Made by a program: the position numbers and the translations under genes
The notes under the pieces: model-generated
Databases searched by the model: none
Told to the model about the DNA's origin: nothing
Seen by the model: only the letters and a program-made list of their open reading frames with translations
In this document: positions 1-8,078 of the stretch, one piece after another
Layout of the letters: the number at the start of each line of letters is the position of its first letter
Position numbering within the stretch: the first letter of the stretch is position 1
Origin: Nocardioides alkalitolerans DSM 16699
GTDB taxonomy: Bacteria > Actinomycetota > Actinomycetes > Propionibacteriales > Nocardioidaceae
Direction of reading: 5' to 3'
DNA length: 64,000 nt
NCBI RefSeq assembly: GCF_000426525.1
Contig: NZ_AUFN01000015.1
Span: 1 to 64,000 of the forward strand

Positions 1-378
1 CGGGAGGCGATCGACCCCACCGAGCGCGACCTCACCGTGCCGCCGCCGAAGCTGGGCACGAAGATCCGCGTCAACGAGTTCGCCCCCGGCCACCTCGACG
101 AGCGCGGCCTCCAGTCCCCCGTGCACCGCACCGCCACGATCGACTACGGCATCGTGCTCGAGGGCGAGATCACGCTCGTGCTCGACGACTCCGAGGTCAC
201 GCTGCAGGCAGGCGACGTCGTGGTGCAGCGCGGCACCGACCACGCCTGGGCGAACCGCGGCGACGTCACCGCCCGCGTCGTCTTCGTGCTGGTCGACGGC
301 GTGTACGACGACCAGCTCACCGCCTCGCTGCCCGCCGGGGCGCTCGACGGCTTGATGCACGGGGGCCCGAGGGACTGA
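1..378 (+). CDS. Cupin-domain protein (5' truncated)
   Basis: The reading frame is open from base 1, so the true start lies outside the window; an internal GTG at 37 is unlikely to be the start. The C-terminal part is a single cupin barrel: IDYGIVLEGEITLVLDD is the first conserved strand pair and LQAGDVVVQRGTDHAWAN the second, with the H of DHAWAN a probable metal ligand. Small stand-alone cupins of this kind act as isomerases, dioxygenases or ligand sensors, and substrate cannot be read from the fold. The gene is convergent with the exporter at 403, with 24 bases between them. Confidence 0.8.
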   Translation, partial: REAIDPTERDLTVPPPKLGTKIRVNEFAPGHLDERGLQSPVHRTATIDYGIVLEGEITLVLDDSEVTLQAGDVVVQRGTDHAWANRGDVTARVVFVLVDGVYDDQLTASLPAGALDGLMHGGPRD

Positions 379-402
379 CCTGCGGGCGCCGACCGCACTA
401 CC

Positions 403-1893
403 TCAGTGCATCGCGCGAGGCGCATCCCCGTCGGTCTCGATCGCGCCGTGGCGCAGGAGCGCGCCGCAGACGACCGCGGCGGCGACGAACATGGCGCCGG
501 TCCACCAGAACGCGGTGGTGTAGCTCTCGACGGCGGCGAGCGCCGCGTTCACGCCCGACGGGTCACGCCCGACGAGGAAGTCCGTCGCGGCCGACGACGC
601 CAGCGCGCTCAGCACGGCGATGCCGATGGAGCCGCCGATCTGCTGGGCCGTGTTGACCATCGCCGAGGCGACGCCGGCGTCGTCGGGGTCGACGCCGTAC
701 GTCGCGGCGCTGAAGCCCGGCGCGACGACGAACCCGAACCCGACGCCGACCACGATGAACGCGGGCAGCACGTGGATGACGTAGCCGCTGTCGAGGCCCA
801 GGCGCGAGAGCACGAACATGCCGACGGCGGCCAGCACGAACCCGGACGCGATCGGCAGCTTGGGGCCGATCCTGCCGACCAGCGGGCTCGAGACGCCCGC
901 GGCGACCGTGACGCCCGCGATGAGGGGCAGGAACGCGAGGCCGGTCTTGAGCGGACCGAAGCCCGCGACGGTGCTGAGGTAGAAGGTCATGAAGAGGAAG
1001 ACCGAGAAGAACCCGATGCCCACGACGCCGACGGCGACGAACGAGCCGCCGCGGGTGCGGTCGCGCACGACGCGCAGGGGCAGCAGCGGGTGCGCGACGC
1101 GCGTCTCGATCGCGACGAAGACGGCGAGCAGCACGACGCCGAGGGCGATGAAGCCGAGCGTGGTCGCGCTCCCCCAGCCCTTCACCTCGGCCTCGGCGAG
1201 GCCGTAGACCAGCGCCACGAGGCCGGCCACGACGACGATCGTGCCCGGGGCGTCGATGCGGCCGCCGCGCTCGGCGCGGGGCTCCTTCTTCAGCAGCGCG
1301 AGCGCGCCGAGCAGGGCGACGACGGCGATCGGCACGTTGACGTACATGCACCAGCGCCACGAGAGGTACTCGGTGAGCGCCCCGCCGAGGATGACGCCGA
1401 CGGCGCCGCCCGCGCCCGAGACGGCGGCGAACACGGCGAACGCCGTGGCCCGCTCCTTGGCGTCGACGAAGATCACGGTCAGCAGCGAGAGCGCGGCTGG
1501 CGCGAGCAGCGCGGCCGAGACGCCCTGGGCGCCCCGGGCTGCGACGAGCAGCTCGAAGCTGGTCGCCGCGCCGCCGAGGGCCGAGGCGACCGCGAACCCG
1601 AGCAGGCCGGCGATGAACATGGGCTTGCGGCCGACGACGTCGCTGAGCCGACCGCCGAGCAGCAGGAGCGAGCCGAAGCCGAGGGCGTAGGCGGTGACGA
1701 TCCACTGGCGGCTCTCGTCGCCGAACGACAGGTCGCTCTGCGCGTTCGGCAGCGCGATGTTCACGATCGACGAGTCGAGCACGACCATCAGCTGCGCGAG
1801 CGCGATGACGCCGAGGATCAGCCAGCGGGCGGCGTGGTGCGGGTGGGGTACGGCGGCGGTGGCCGCGGCGGGAGGGGTCTGGACGGAGGACAC
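403..1893 (-). CDS. DHA2-family MFS drug exporter (14-TM, EmrB/QacA type)
   Basis: Proton-driven multidrug efflux protein of the inner membrane, 496 aa from a GTG at 1893. The frame runs open further upstream to 2202, but that segment is arginine-rich, covers the divergent tetR start and has no membrane character, so it is rejected as coding. Visible features: first helix WLILGVIALAQLMVVLDSS with the DHA2 motif LDSSIVNIALP, motif A as GGRLSDVVGRKP, motif C-like alternating glycines in GAGGAVGVILGG, and about 14 hydrophobic segments. The divergent TetR gene at 2042 is the probable repressor, a standard arrangement for drug-inducible efflux. Drug specificity is not predictable. Confidence 0.9.
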   Translation of the reverse strand: MSSVQTPPAAATAAVPHPHHAARWLILGVIALAQLMVVLDSSIVNIALPNAQSDLSFGDESRQWIVTAYALGFGSLLLLGGRLSDVVGRKPMFIAGLLGFAVASALGGAATSFELLVAARGAQGVSAALLAPAALSLLTVIFVDAKERATAFAVFAAVSGAGGAVGVILGGALTEYLSWRWCMYVNVPIAVVALLGALALLKKEPRAERGGRIDAPGTIVVVAGLVALVYGLAEAEVKGWGSATTLGFIALGVVLLAVFVAIETRVAHPLLPLRVVRDRTRGGSFVAVGVVGIGFFSVFLFMTFYLSTVAGFGPLKTGLAFLPLIAGVTVAAGVSSPLVGRIGPKLPIASGFVLAAVGMFVLSRLGLDSGYVIHVLPAFIVVGVGFGFVVAPGFSAATYGVDPDDAGVASAMVNTAQQIGGSIGIAVLSALASSAATDFLVGRDPSGVNAALAAVESYTTAFWWTGAMFVAAAVVCGALLRHGAIETDGDAPRAMH

Positions 1894-2008
1894 GAAGGAT
1901 CTCGTCTCTGGGTCACGGAACGCGCGGAGAGGCCCGGGGCACTGGTCAGCCGGCCGGGACGAAGAGCGGAGCGCTCGACCACATTCGGTGACGAACTGTA
2001 TTCCAGAA

Positions 2009-2035
2009 GACGGACCGTCACCATCCGTAGGATGG
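2009..2035. promoter_or_regulatory. Candidate TetR operator pair in divergent promoter
   Basis: Two adjacent inverted repeats lie just upstream of tetR: GACGGACCGTC (2009-2019, one-base centre) and CCATCCGTAGGATGG (2021-2035, 6-bp arms, 3-base spacer). The right arm of the second overlaps the tetR ribosome-binding region GGATGGGAGA before the ATG at 2042. The position between tetR and the exporter suggests autorepression. This is inference from symmetry only. Confidence 0.45.
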
Positions 2036-2041
2036 GAGACG

Positions 2042-2704
2042 ATGGCCACACGTAAGTACGAGCAGGGCCTCCGCGCCGAGGCGGCGGAGCAGACCCGTCG
2101 CCGCATCCTCGACGCGGTCGACGCCCGGCTGCGCGCCGCGCCCGCCGAGCCGGTCAACCTCGACAGGATCGCGCGGGAGGCCCGCGTGGCCCGGCCGACC
2201 ATCTACGCCGTCTTCGGCTCCCGCGCGGGTCTGTTCAGCGCGCTGGCCCACGACCTGTTCACGCGGGGCGGGTTCGACTGCGTGCGGGCGTCGATCCTGC
2301 ACCCGGACCCGGCGCAGGGGCTGCGCGACGGCTTCACCGCCGTCACCGCGCTCTACGCCACCCACCGCGACGTGCTGCGGTCGCTGTTCTCGATGGCCGC
2401 CCTCGACACCGAGGCCGTCGGCGGCGCGGTGGCGACGCTCGAGGAGGACCGCGCCGGGGGCATGGTCGAGCTGGTCCGGCTGCTGCACGCGGCGGGCCTC
2501 CTGCGCCCCGACGTCACCCCCGAGGCGGCCGTCGACACCCTGTGGGTGCTCACGAGCTTCGACAGCTTCGACCTGCTCCACACCGGGCGCGGGCTCACCG
2601 CCGCCGAGGTCGCGCGGCGGCTCGTCGAGACCGCCGAGCGCAGCCTGTACGACGTCGCGCGCCCCGGCTCAGCCGCCGGCGAGACCCGCGGCCGCGATCA
2701 GTAG
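2042..2704 (+). CDS. TetR-family transcriptional regulator
   Basis: 220-aa repressor starting at the ATG at 2042, preceded by GGGAGA. The N-terminal TetR helix-turn-helix spans about residues 18-62 (EQTRRRILDAV, then LDRIAREARVARPTIYAVFGSRAGLF). The C-terminal half is the divergent helical ligand-binding domain. Upstream in-frame codons extend into the exporter promoter and are not likely used. The gene is divergent from the DHA2 exporter, which it probably controls. Its stop overlaps the end of the convergent secreted-protein gene by 7 bases. Confidence 0.9.
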   Translation: MATRKYEQGLRAEAAEQTRRRILDAVDARLRAAPAEPVNLDRIAREARVARPTIYAVFGSRAGLFSALAHDLFTRGGFDCVRASILHPDPAQGLRDGFTAVTALYATHRDVLRSLFSMAALDTEAVGGAVATLEEDRAGGMVELVRLLHAAGLLRPDVTPEAAVDTLWVLTSFDSFDLLHTGRGLTAAEVARRLVETAERSLYDVARPGSAAGETRGRDQ

Positions 2705-3168
2705 AGGATCTCGAGCGGCACGGTCGTGTCGGTGTAGCCGGCCGCGACCACGCTCAGGGCGGCGGTCGGCGCGGGCGACCGGGTGCGGTTGATGAGCAGC
2801 GACAGTCCCTCGGTCTCCGCCCCCGCGGCGAGCTCCGAGGTGTAGGTGAAGGTGGTGACCTCGTTGAGGGCGTCGTACCCGTGGCTCCACTGCAGCCCGC
2901 TGTAGCCGGAGAAGCTGTAGGCCTGGCTGTCGGGGAGGAAGGCGACCAGCCCGCCGGCCGGGATCGGGCCGCTGCCGGTGTTGGTGGCGTAGATGCCGAA
3001 GAAGAAGGTGCCGCCGCTGTCGGGATCCTGCTCGGACCCGTCCGAGCGGGCGCTCAGCGCGGGGGCCCCGCTGGCCGCGAACGCCGGGGCGGCGGCCACG
3101 ATCGAGACGGCCGGGACGGCCCAGACGGAGGCACGGATCACGCTGCGGCGGGTCGGGAGGGAGGTCAC
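2698..3168 (-). CDS. Tat-type secreted protein of unknown function
   Basis: 156 aa from a GTG at 3168. The N-terminus has a twin-arginine-like signal (TRRSVIRASVWAVPAVSIVA, then APAFAASG as a plausible signal peptidase site near residue 31). The mature part (about 125 aa) is rich in Ser, Thr, Gly and aromatic residues and looks beta-stranded, like small extracellular surface proteins common in actinobacteria. No catalytic motif is recognised. Its stop overlaps the tetR stop by 7 bases in convergent orientation. Confidence 0.75.
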   Translation of the reverse strand: MTSLPTRRSVIRASVWAVPAVSIVAAAPAFAASGAPALSARSDGSEQDPDSGGTFFFGIYATNTGSGPIPAGGLVAFLPDSQAYSFSGYSGLQWSHGYDALNEVTTFTYTSELAAGAETEGLSLLINRTRSPAPTAALSVVAAGYTDTTVPLEILY

Positions 3169-3259
3169 GGTGCTGACCGTCCCACGCGACGGTCAGGGCG
3201 CGTGGCCGAACCCGGACTTTGCCGAACGACGTCCGGCGCCCGGGACGTGAGCGCCGACC

Positions 3260-3544
3260 TCAGCCGGCCCACACCACCGTGAGCTCGTCGCGCTGCCCGA
3301 ACCGCTCGAGGTGCCGGGCGACGACGCCGGCGAACTGCTGCGCGTCCTCCCCCTCGGCGACGGAGACCTCGACGGCGAGGTGGTCGCCGGCGGGGCGCAG
3401 CACGATGACCTGGCCGCCCTCCCAGCGCTGCACGAGCGCGCCGTCCTCCTCGGTGACCGGGCCGCGCGCCGACCAGTGGCTGGTGAGCTGCTTGGCGTAG
3501 CGCTCCGGGCGGTCCGTCGCCATCGTGCCGGTGATCGTGCTCAT
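3260..3544 (-). CDS. DUF2218-family protein
   Basis: 94 aa with the layout of DUF2218: TDRPERYAKQLTSHWS at the N-terminus, a central WEGGQVIVLRPAGDHLAVEV strand region, and the closing HLERFGQRDELTVVW. The family is small, cytoplasmic and of unknown biochemical function, and in some genomes lies near metal or siderophore genes. The ATG at 3544 is preceded by GGAGGA. It is 60 bases downstream of the alpha/beta hydrolase on the same strand and may be cotranscribed with it. Confidence 0.85.
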   Translation of the reverse strand: MSTITGTMATDRPERYAKQLTSHWSARGPVTEEDGALVQRWEGGQVIVLRPAGDHLAVEVSVAEGEDAQQFAGVVARHLERFGQRDELTVVWAG

Positions 3545-3604
3545 GGGGTCCTCCGGAGGGGTCGAGGGAACGCAGCGGGTGGGTCTCGGGTGCCAGCGCG
3601 ACGC

Positions 3605-4867
3605 TCACGCGCGGGCGGCTGCCTCGTCGAGCTCGCGGAACGTGTCCTCGATCCAGTCGGCGGTGAACGCGCCGACGTGGGGCAGGTGGTCGAGGCCCAC
3701 GTGCTCGGTGGCGCCCTCCTCGGGCGTGAAGACGCGCAGGTCGCGCTTGGTGGCGTTGACGGCCTGCTCGTAGGAGCGGTGCGCGTAGGCCACGGGGATC
3801 TGGCGGTCGTTCTCGCCGTGGGTGATGAGGAAGGCGCAGGTGATCTGCTCGACGACGCCGTCGAGCTGCACGCGGGCGGCCTTCTCGACGAAGGTGTCGA
3901 CGTCGGTCTCGCCCCACACCCAGAGCACGTGCTCCCAGTAGTGCGGCACCGGGTTCTCGCCCTCGCGCTCGAGGCGGCGGCGCTGCACCTCGCCCCAGTT
4001 GTGGTTCGCGCCCCAGGCGACGACGAGCTTGAGACGCTTCTCGTACGCCGCCGCACGCGGCGCGTAGTAGCCGCCGAGCGACCAGCCGACGAGCCCGAGC
4101 CGGTCGGCGTCGACGTCGTCGCGGGTCTCGAGGTAGTCGACGCAGGCCTTCGCCCAGTCCTCGCTCTCGACGCGGCTCGTGAGGCCCGCGAAGCGGAGCG
4201 CCTCGCCGCTGCCGGGGCAGTCGACCATCAGCGTGGAGATGCCGCGGGCGGCGAGCTCCTGGGGCCACTCGGAGCAGTACATGTGCTCCTTCGTGGAGTC
4301 GAGCCCGTTCCACATGATCATCACCGGCGCCGGGGAGCCGTTGGCGCGGTGCGCCTTCATGAAGTACGCCGGCAGCTCGCCCCCCTCGAACGGCACGGCC
4401 ACGCGGGTGGTCGCCGGGTCGATGAGGTCGAACGAGCGCTGCAGGGCGTCGAGCCCCTGCTGGTAGAAGGGGATCCGCTCGGGGTCCTTGGAGCTGAGCA
4501 TCCGCTCGGCCTGGCACACGTACGCCGCCGACCGGAACCACTTCTGCCCCGCCGTGCGCAGGTGCCCGGCCTTCTCGGCCTCCTCCGCCTGCTCGGCGAC
4601 CTGGTCGGCCACGCGCTTCCACGCCAGCATCAGGTCGCGGGTACCGGCATCGCCCTTGCCCGCCGCCTCGCGGATCGGACGACACGCCCGATCGACCTCG
4701 TCGATCATCCCGCCGCTGTTGAGCGTCGCCGCGACGCCCAGGCTCCAGATGTAGTTCTCGGGGAAGTACTCGAACACGGCGCCGTCCTCACGGGCAGGGG
4801 GTGGGTCGAGGACGACTGTGCCGCCGGTCATGCCGGGGCGGAACCAGTACGTCGTGATGGGGGGCAT
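3605..4867 (-). CDS. Alpha/beta hydrolase (FrsA / DHPON-hydrolase-like)
   Basis: About 420 aa cytoplasmic hydrolase. An N-terminal helical region (residues 1-140) precedes a C-terminal alpha/beta-hydrolase core. The nucleophile elbow is GWSLGGYYAPR (Ser), the acid is in HGENDRQIP (Asp) and the base is the His in EHVGLDH. The oxyanion region MWNGLDSTKEHMY and the helical N-terminal cap resemble the C-C hydrolases related to 2,6-dihydroxypseudooxynicotine hydrolase and FrsA-like esterases; true substrate is unknown. I use the ATG at 4867; an in-frame GTG at 4888 is possible, and neither has a clear Shine-Dalgarno. The gene is the last normal high-GC gene before the foreign island. Confidence 0.8.
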   Translation of the reverse strand: MPPITTYWFRPGMTGGTVVLDPPPAREDGAVFEYFPENYIWSLGVAATLNSGGMIDEVDRACRPIREAAGKGDAGTRDLMLAWKRVADQVAEQAEEAEKAGHLRTAGQKWFRSAAYVCQAERMLSSKDPERIPFYQQGLDALQRSFDLIDPATTRVAVPFEGGELPAYFMKAHRANGSPAPVMIMWNGLDSTKEHMYCSEWPQELAARGISTLMVDCPGSGEALRFAGLTSRVESEDWAKACVDYLETRDDVDADRLGLVGWSLGGYYAPRAAAYEKRLKLVVAWGANHNWGEVQRRRLEREGENPVPHYWEHVLWVWGETDVDTFVEKAARVQLDGVVEQITCAFLITHGENDRQIPVAYAHRSYEQAVNATKRDLRVFTPEEGATEHVGLDHLPHVGAFTADWIEDTFRELDEAAARA

Positions 4868-5121
4868 CGGGGAGGGCGATGGGCACACCGAGTGTTTCGG
4901 CCTACCCCGGACAGTTGAGCACCGCCGCCTTCTTCTCGATCAGACTACGGTTGTTTGGCGCAGCACGAACTGTGTTCTGGACTGCCCCGCGGAACGATGA
5001 GAGCAAGCGAGTAAAGCTGTGCCAGGCACGAGCACTAAGCACTGTGCATCGACAGCACCTCTAGGCGCACTGCGGCGAGACACTGCCTGCATCACCGGTC
5101 GAGGCTCGGCGCCAGGCCAAC

Positions 5122-5541
5122 TTACAAATTGCCACCGATCTCTCCTATTCGACGGCGGGCGACGATAAAATCACCAACTGCACTGTTGGAATTTCCACCG
5201 TCCACCATCTGACGAGTCGGGAAAGCGCTAATCAACGCAGCGGCCATCTGACTGGCACACCCCCGACAACGAAACCTCTCCTCGGTCCAAACACGAGTGA
5301 CAGCGACATACGGTCCGGGCCCCAAGCCATAGTCTAAAGAGCCCGCCTTGTCTCCGAGATACTCCGCAACAACCGTTCCTTGCCTGCGCCGGCGGATCTC
5401 TTCCGCACTCTCGTCAGGCAAGTGCACTGTGATCTGAAAAACATACTTCTCGATGCCCTCCGGACACCCGCCCGAAAACACCTCGACAACTTCATCAGTC
5501 ACGTCTTCTGCCCTCCCTTTGTCATCCATCAACCATGGCAT
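5122..5541 (-). CDS. Small hypothetical protein of the island
   Basis: 139 aa (or 135 aa from a second ATG at 5529), family not recognised. It has an acidic N-terminal half and a C-terminal segment with closely spaced cysteines (ERFRCRGCASQM). It lies 176 bases downstream of the candidate nuclease on the same strand, so it may be the last gene of the island operon or an independent unit. No strong ribosome-binding site is visible before either start. The translation has ordinary composition and the opposite strand offers no better gene. Confidence 0.55.
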   Translation of the reverse strand: MPWLMDDKGRAEDVTDEVVEVFSGGCPEGIEKYVFQITVHLPDESAEEIRRRRQGTVVAEYLGDKAGSLDYGLGPGPYVAVTRVWTEERFRCRGCASQMAAALISAFPTRQMVDGGNSNSAVGDFIVARRRIGEIGGNL

Positions 5542-5717
5542 AAGTGGCTAACAGTCTCAACATCCCCGTTCGACGTCGTGATGGCTGCCACTAATCACTC
5601 AGGGCCGTGGGATCAAGTTTCAAACTCCTATACGAATACCACCGTTAATGAGGACGACAGGCTTTCATTAACAGTCTCGAATAACCTAGCAACGAAATCT
5701 AGGCGATCATCGCCAGC

Positions 5718-6581
5718 CTATACCTCTGGCGATTCCTGCAACAGAACACCATTGCCTAGACGATCCGCAGCGCTAATGTCGTCGAAATTCAATGAGTTAA
5801 TTGGCAAAGTAATTCCGCTCTGGTCAAATGCCGTTGGCATGGGCCCTCTCCAAGCATTCGCTATGCCATACTCCCACGGCCAAGAACTTGCCACCGGCAC
5901 CCTGCTGCTCCCTGTCGCTTTGGTTGGATCAACGACGGGGATGGGGGCAGCCATTATGCCCCGACCGGACGCCATCCTGTCAGGGTTCCCTCCAGAACCG
6001 GACATCATGTCCCAGTAATAGACAGCGCCAAGACGAGGCGGCGCCTCCGACTTTGCCGCGTCCTTCCACCACTGCGACCGTGAGGGAGAGACAGTCCCGG
6101 GGACGACGCGAAGTTGTCGCTGGTAGAGCGCAAGATAGCCTCGAAACGAATGCACACGTCCATTCCAACTGAATAGCCCGCCGTTTAGCAACGAGGCTTG
6201 AGCGTGAGTCACTGCAGATTTTAAGACATACTCGTCAGTGGCCGCGTCAATAGATTCGACAATCTTGGATTGGTACACATGTATAACATTGCTGGCGTCG
6301 ACGATGGCCAGATCGCCGCCTAGGACCGTGGCTTCAGCTTGGGATGTGATCGCGTAAGTCGCGTCCTGAGGACTATGACACCATAACGTGGACATCACAG
6401 CGTCGGTGACGCCGACCTCATTCAATGCGGTTGAACTCGCAGTCACCGTTGTCGCACCGGCGCCAACCTTCTTGAGTACTGTGGCCGGCCGAGTTGTGGC
6501 ATAGGCGTAGGACCGCAGGGCGGATCGCGCACGCCAAGAAGCGATCCCCATCGCGCCGGCCAAAATCTGAACGTGACCCAT
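5718..6581 (-). CDS. Candidate PD-(D/E)XK-fold nuclease of the island
   Basis: 287 aa, starting at an ATG preceded by AGGG. The region around residues 83-106 fits a PD-(D/E)XK nuclease core in its QxK variant: Glu83 in SQAEATVL, Asp90 in GGDLAIV, then a strand ending HVYQSKIV (Gln104, Lys106). It is followed by a helix with AVTHAQASLL and then FRGYLALYQRQ. An upstream Glu55 in ALNEVGVTDAVM could be a further helper residue. This order (E...GxD...QxK...Q-rich helix) resembles uncharacterised DUF6615-like proteins, but the match is by eye. It lies 327 bases downstream of the methyltransferase and could be the cleavage component or an effector of the system. Fold and activity are inference. Confidence 0.5.
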   Translation of the reverse strand: MGHVQILAGAMGIASWRARSALRSYAYATTRPATVLKKVGAGATTVTASSTALNEVGVTDAVMSTLWCHSPQDATYAITSQAEATVLGGDLAIVDASNVIHVYQSKIVESIDAATDEYVLKSAVTHAQASLLNGGLFSWNGRVHSFRGYLALYQRQLRVVPGTVSPSRSQWWKDAAKSEAPPRLGAVYYWDMMSGSGGNPDRMASGRGIMAAPIPVVDPTKATGSSRVPVASSWPWEYGIANAWRGPMPTAFDQSGITLPINSLNFDDISAADRLGNGVLLQESPEV

Positions 6582-6908
6582 GAGCCCTATTGTGGGCGAC
6601 CCATAGCCCCACCGCTATGACATTCCTCAAACCGTACTAACGGGTCGAACATCCGTCGAGTCCCCCCAGCCCATAGCAGAGTCCTATGACCAACCTGAAG
6701 AAGGGCGCCGTTCAGAAGGGCGTTCAACCGTCGAAACGGCGCGAGGTGGACTGGCAACTGCGCAGTAGTACCGCGATCCCGCCCCGTGTCAACCTGCAAC
6801 TCTCGGGCTCATCAAATGAGCGGAAGCGGACTCAACGGCTAGCCTCGCATCCCGACCGCTCAACCTACAGTCCGTCATTGTTCCACAGAGAGAACCTAGC
6901 TCACGTCC
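6582..6908. other. Gene-free interval between methyltransferase and nuclease
   Basis: No convincing gene. It contains a perfect inverted repeat GCTCAT-CAA-ATGAGC at 6807-6821, about 90 bases past the methyltransferase stop, which could be an operator or weak terminator. A 70-codon minus-strand frame starting with TTG (6799-6587) ends 5 bases before the nuclease ATG. Its composition is not protein-like enough to call. The interval suggests the nuclease may have its own promoter. Confidence 0.4.
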
Positions 6909-8078
6909 TCAGATCCCCAACCGCTCGTGAACTTGCGACATGTCCGATTCACAACTCGAGGTGCGCGCAAGCGCAGAGCTACCTGATGCAGGCACGTGGT
7001 GACAACAATATCCACGCTGAGCAAGAAAGTGCTTCAGTCGGCGGATTGTCAAGTACGGTGCGCATCCACCCACATACTCACGCTGGAGCTCGAGTAGACC
7101 CTCAAGTAGTACCGTTTGAATTACCTCAAGACTTGCTATGTTTTCGGTCCGAAGAGCGAACACGCAGTCGCTCAAGACTAGGGACTTTGGCGTGCGAACT
7201 AGCCTGATATGTTCTCCACGCACGCGTCCAACTCGCGGGAGCGTAACAAAAGGACCAACCGTCGCCAGCGACGAAGCGGCCTGAGGCAATGGTGGAACTC
7301 TGTCAGCCAAACCAGCCAGGTCCCGCGTGTGTAGAAACGGTGCCGACTCAGTGATCGGCGAAAACTTCGCAAGCGAATGTACGGGTACTCGACCGCGAAC
7401 TAGTTCCACGCACGAGTGCGCACGCAAAGGCAGATCAACAACCGCCGCCGGTCGGGGTGAAATCGAAGGTCGAATCGCGATCAGCACCGACCGCGTTCGC
7501 GTACCTTTGAACGCTGTCGACGAGAACTCCGCAACAGTTTCGACCGTTCGGTGCGTGGCGACAGCAGACCAGAAGTCGGCGTCCCGCTCGAGCGAAAGTA
7601 TGCCAGCGGGGAGCACAGCCAACACTTCCCCGGAGGGAGCAAGTCGCGTCATGGATTGAGCAACGAATGTGGACGCCGGCGTTAGCGCGTAATCGGACCC
7701 GTCATAACTCACGCGTTTTGACTGCCCACCGCGATACGAGAACGGCGGATTTAAAACTACGAGGTCGATGTTGGCACCGGTCGATTTCCACGTAGCACTA
7801 GCCGCTCGTGATCTCTCAGAGAACATGTCTACTTGCTCAAGCGTCCAATCCGGGTACCTGGTTCGCGTGCGCGCAATCTGGCCCAGATCGATATCTAATC
7901 CATAGACGCGGACGTCTGGCCAGGTCGACATTGCCGCGCGAAGTAGGGAGCCGTCCCCAACCGCGGGGTCCATTACGGAACTCGGCCGAATTGTTGCCGC
8001 AGTTAGCACCTTCTGTGCCAGCACATCGGGCGTGTAGAAAGCATCGCGCAACCGGTCCATTCGATCCAATCTAGGCAT
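6909..8078 (-). CDS. N6-adenine DNA methyltransferase (gamma class, TaqI/Eco57I-like)
   Basis: 389-aa SAM-dependent DNA methyltransferase. Motifs appear in gamma-class order: motif X-like FYTPDVLAQKV at residues 14-24, motif I DPAVGDGSLL at 37-46 (SAM binding), an acidic motif II-like GLDID at 60-64, and the catalytic NPPF at 110-113, the signature of N6-adenine (or N4-cytosine) methylation. Residues from about 220 on probably form a target-recognition region. It is shorter than HsdM and lacks a helicase or fused nuclease. The start overlaps the end of the 315-aa gene by 8 bases, indicating translational coupling; an ATG at 8060 is the alternative. It may mark host DNA against the island's nuclease or act as part of an effector complex. 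Confidence 0.88.
   Translation of the reverse strand: MPRLDRMDRLRDAFYTPDVLAQKVLTAATIRPSSVMDPAVGDGSLLRAAMSTWPDVRVYGLDIDLGQIARTRTRYPDWTLEQVDMFSERSRAASATWKSTGANIDLVVLNPPFSYRGGQSKRVSYDGSDYALTPASTFVAQSMTRLAPSGEVLAVLPAGILSLERDADFWSAVATHRTVETVAEFSSTAFKGTRTRSVLIAIRPSISPRPAAVVDLPLRAHSCVELVRGRVPVHSLAKFSPITESAPFLHTRDLAGLADRVPPLPQAASSLATVGPFVTLPRVGRVRGEHIRLVRTPKSLVLSDCVFALRTENIASLEVIQTVLLEGLLELQREYVGGCAPYLTIRRLKHFLAQRGYCCHHVPASGSSALARTSSCESDMSQVHERLGI

Noticed and set aside
406..2055. Long plus-strand frame opposite the drug exporter
   Set aside because: Composition dominated by Arg, Asp, Gly; antisense shadow of the exporter.
1894..2202. N-terminal extension of the exporter
   Set aside because: Arg-rich and without membrane character, covers the divergent regulator's start.
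6587..6799. 70-codon minus-strand frame before the nuclease gene
   Set aside because: TTG start and low-quality composition; its end near the nuclease start could be chance.
6686..7207. Plus-strand frame of 173 codons in the island
   Set aside because: Lies opposite the methyltransferase C-terminus and has no recognisable protein features.
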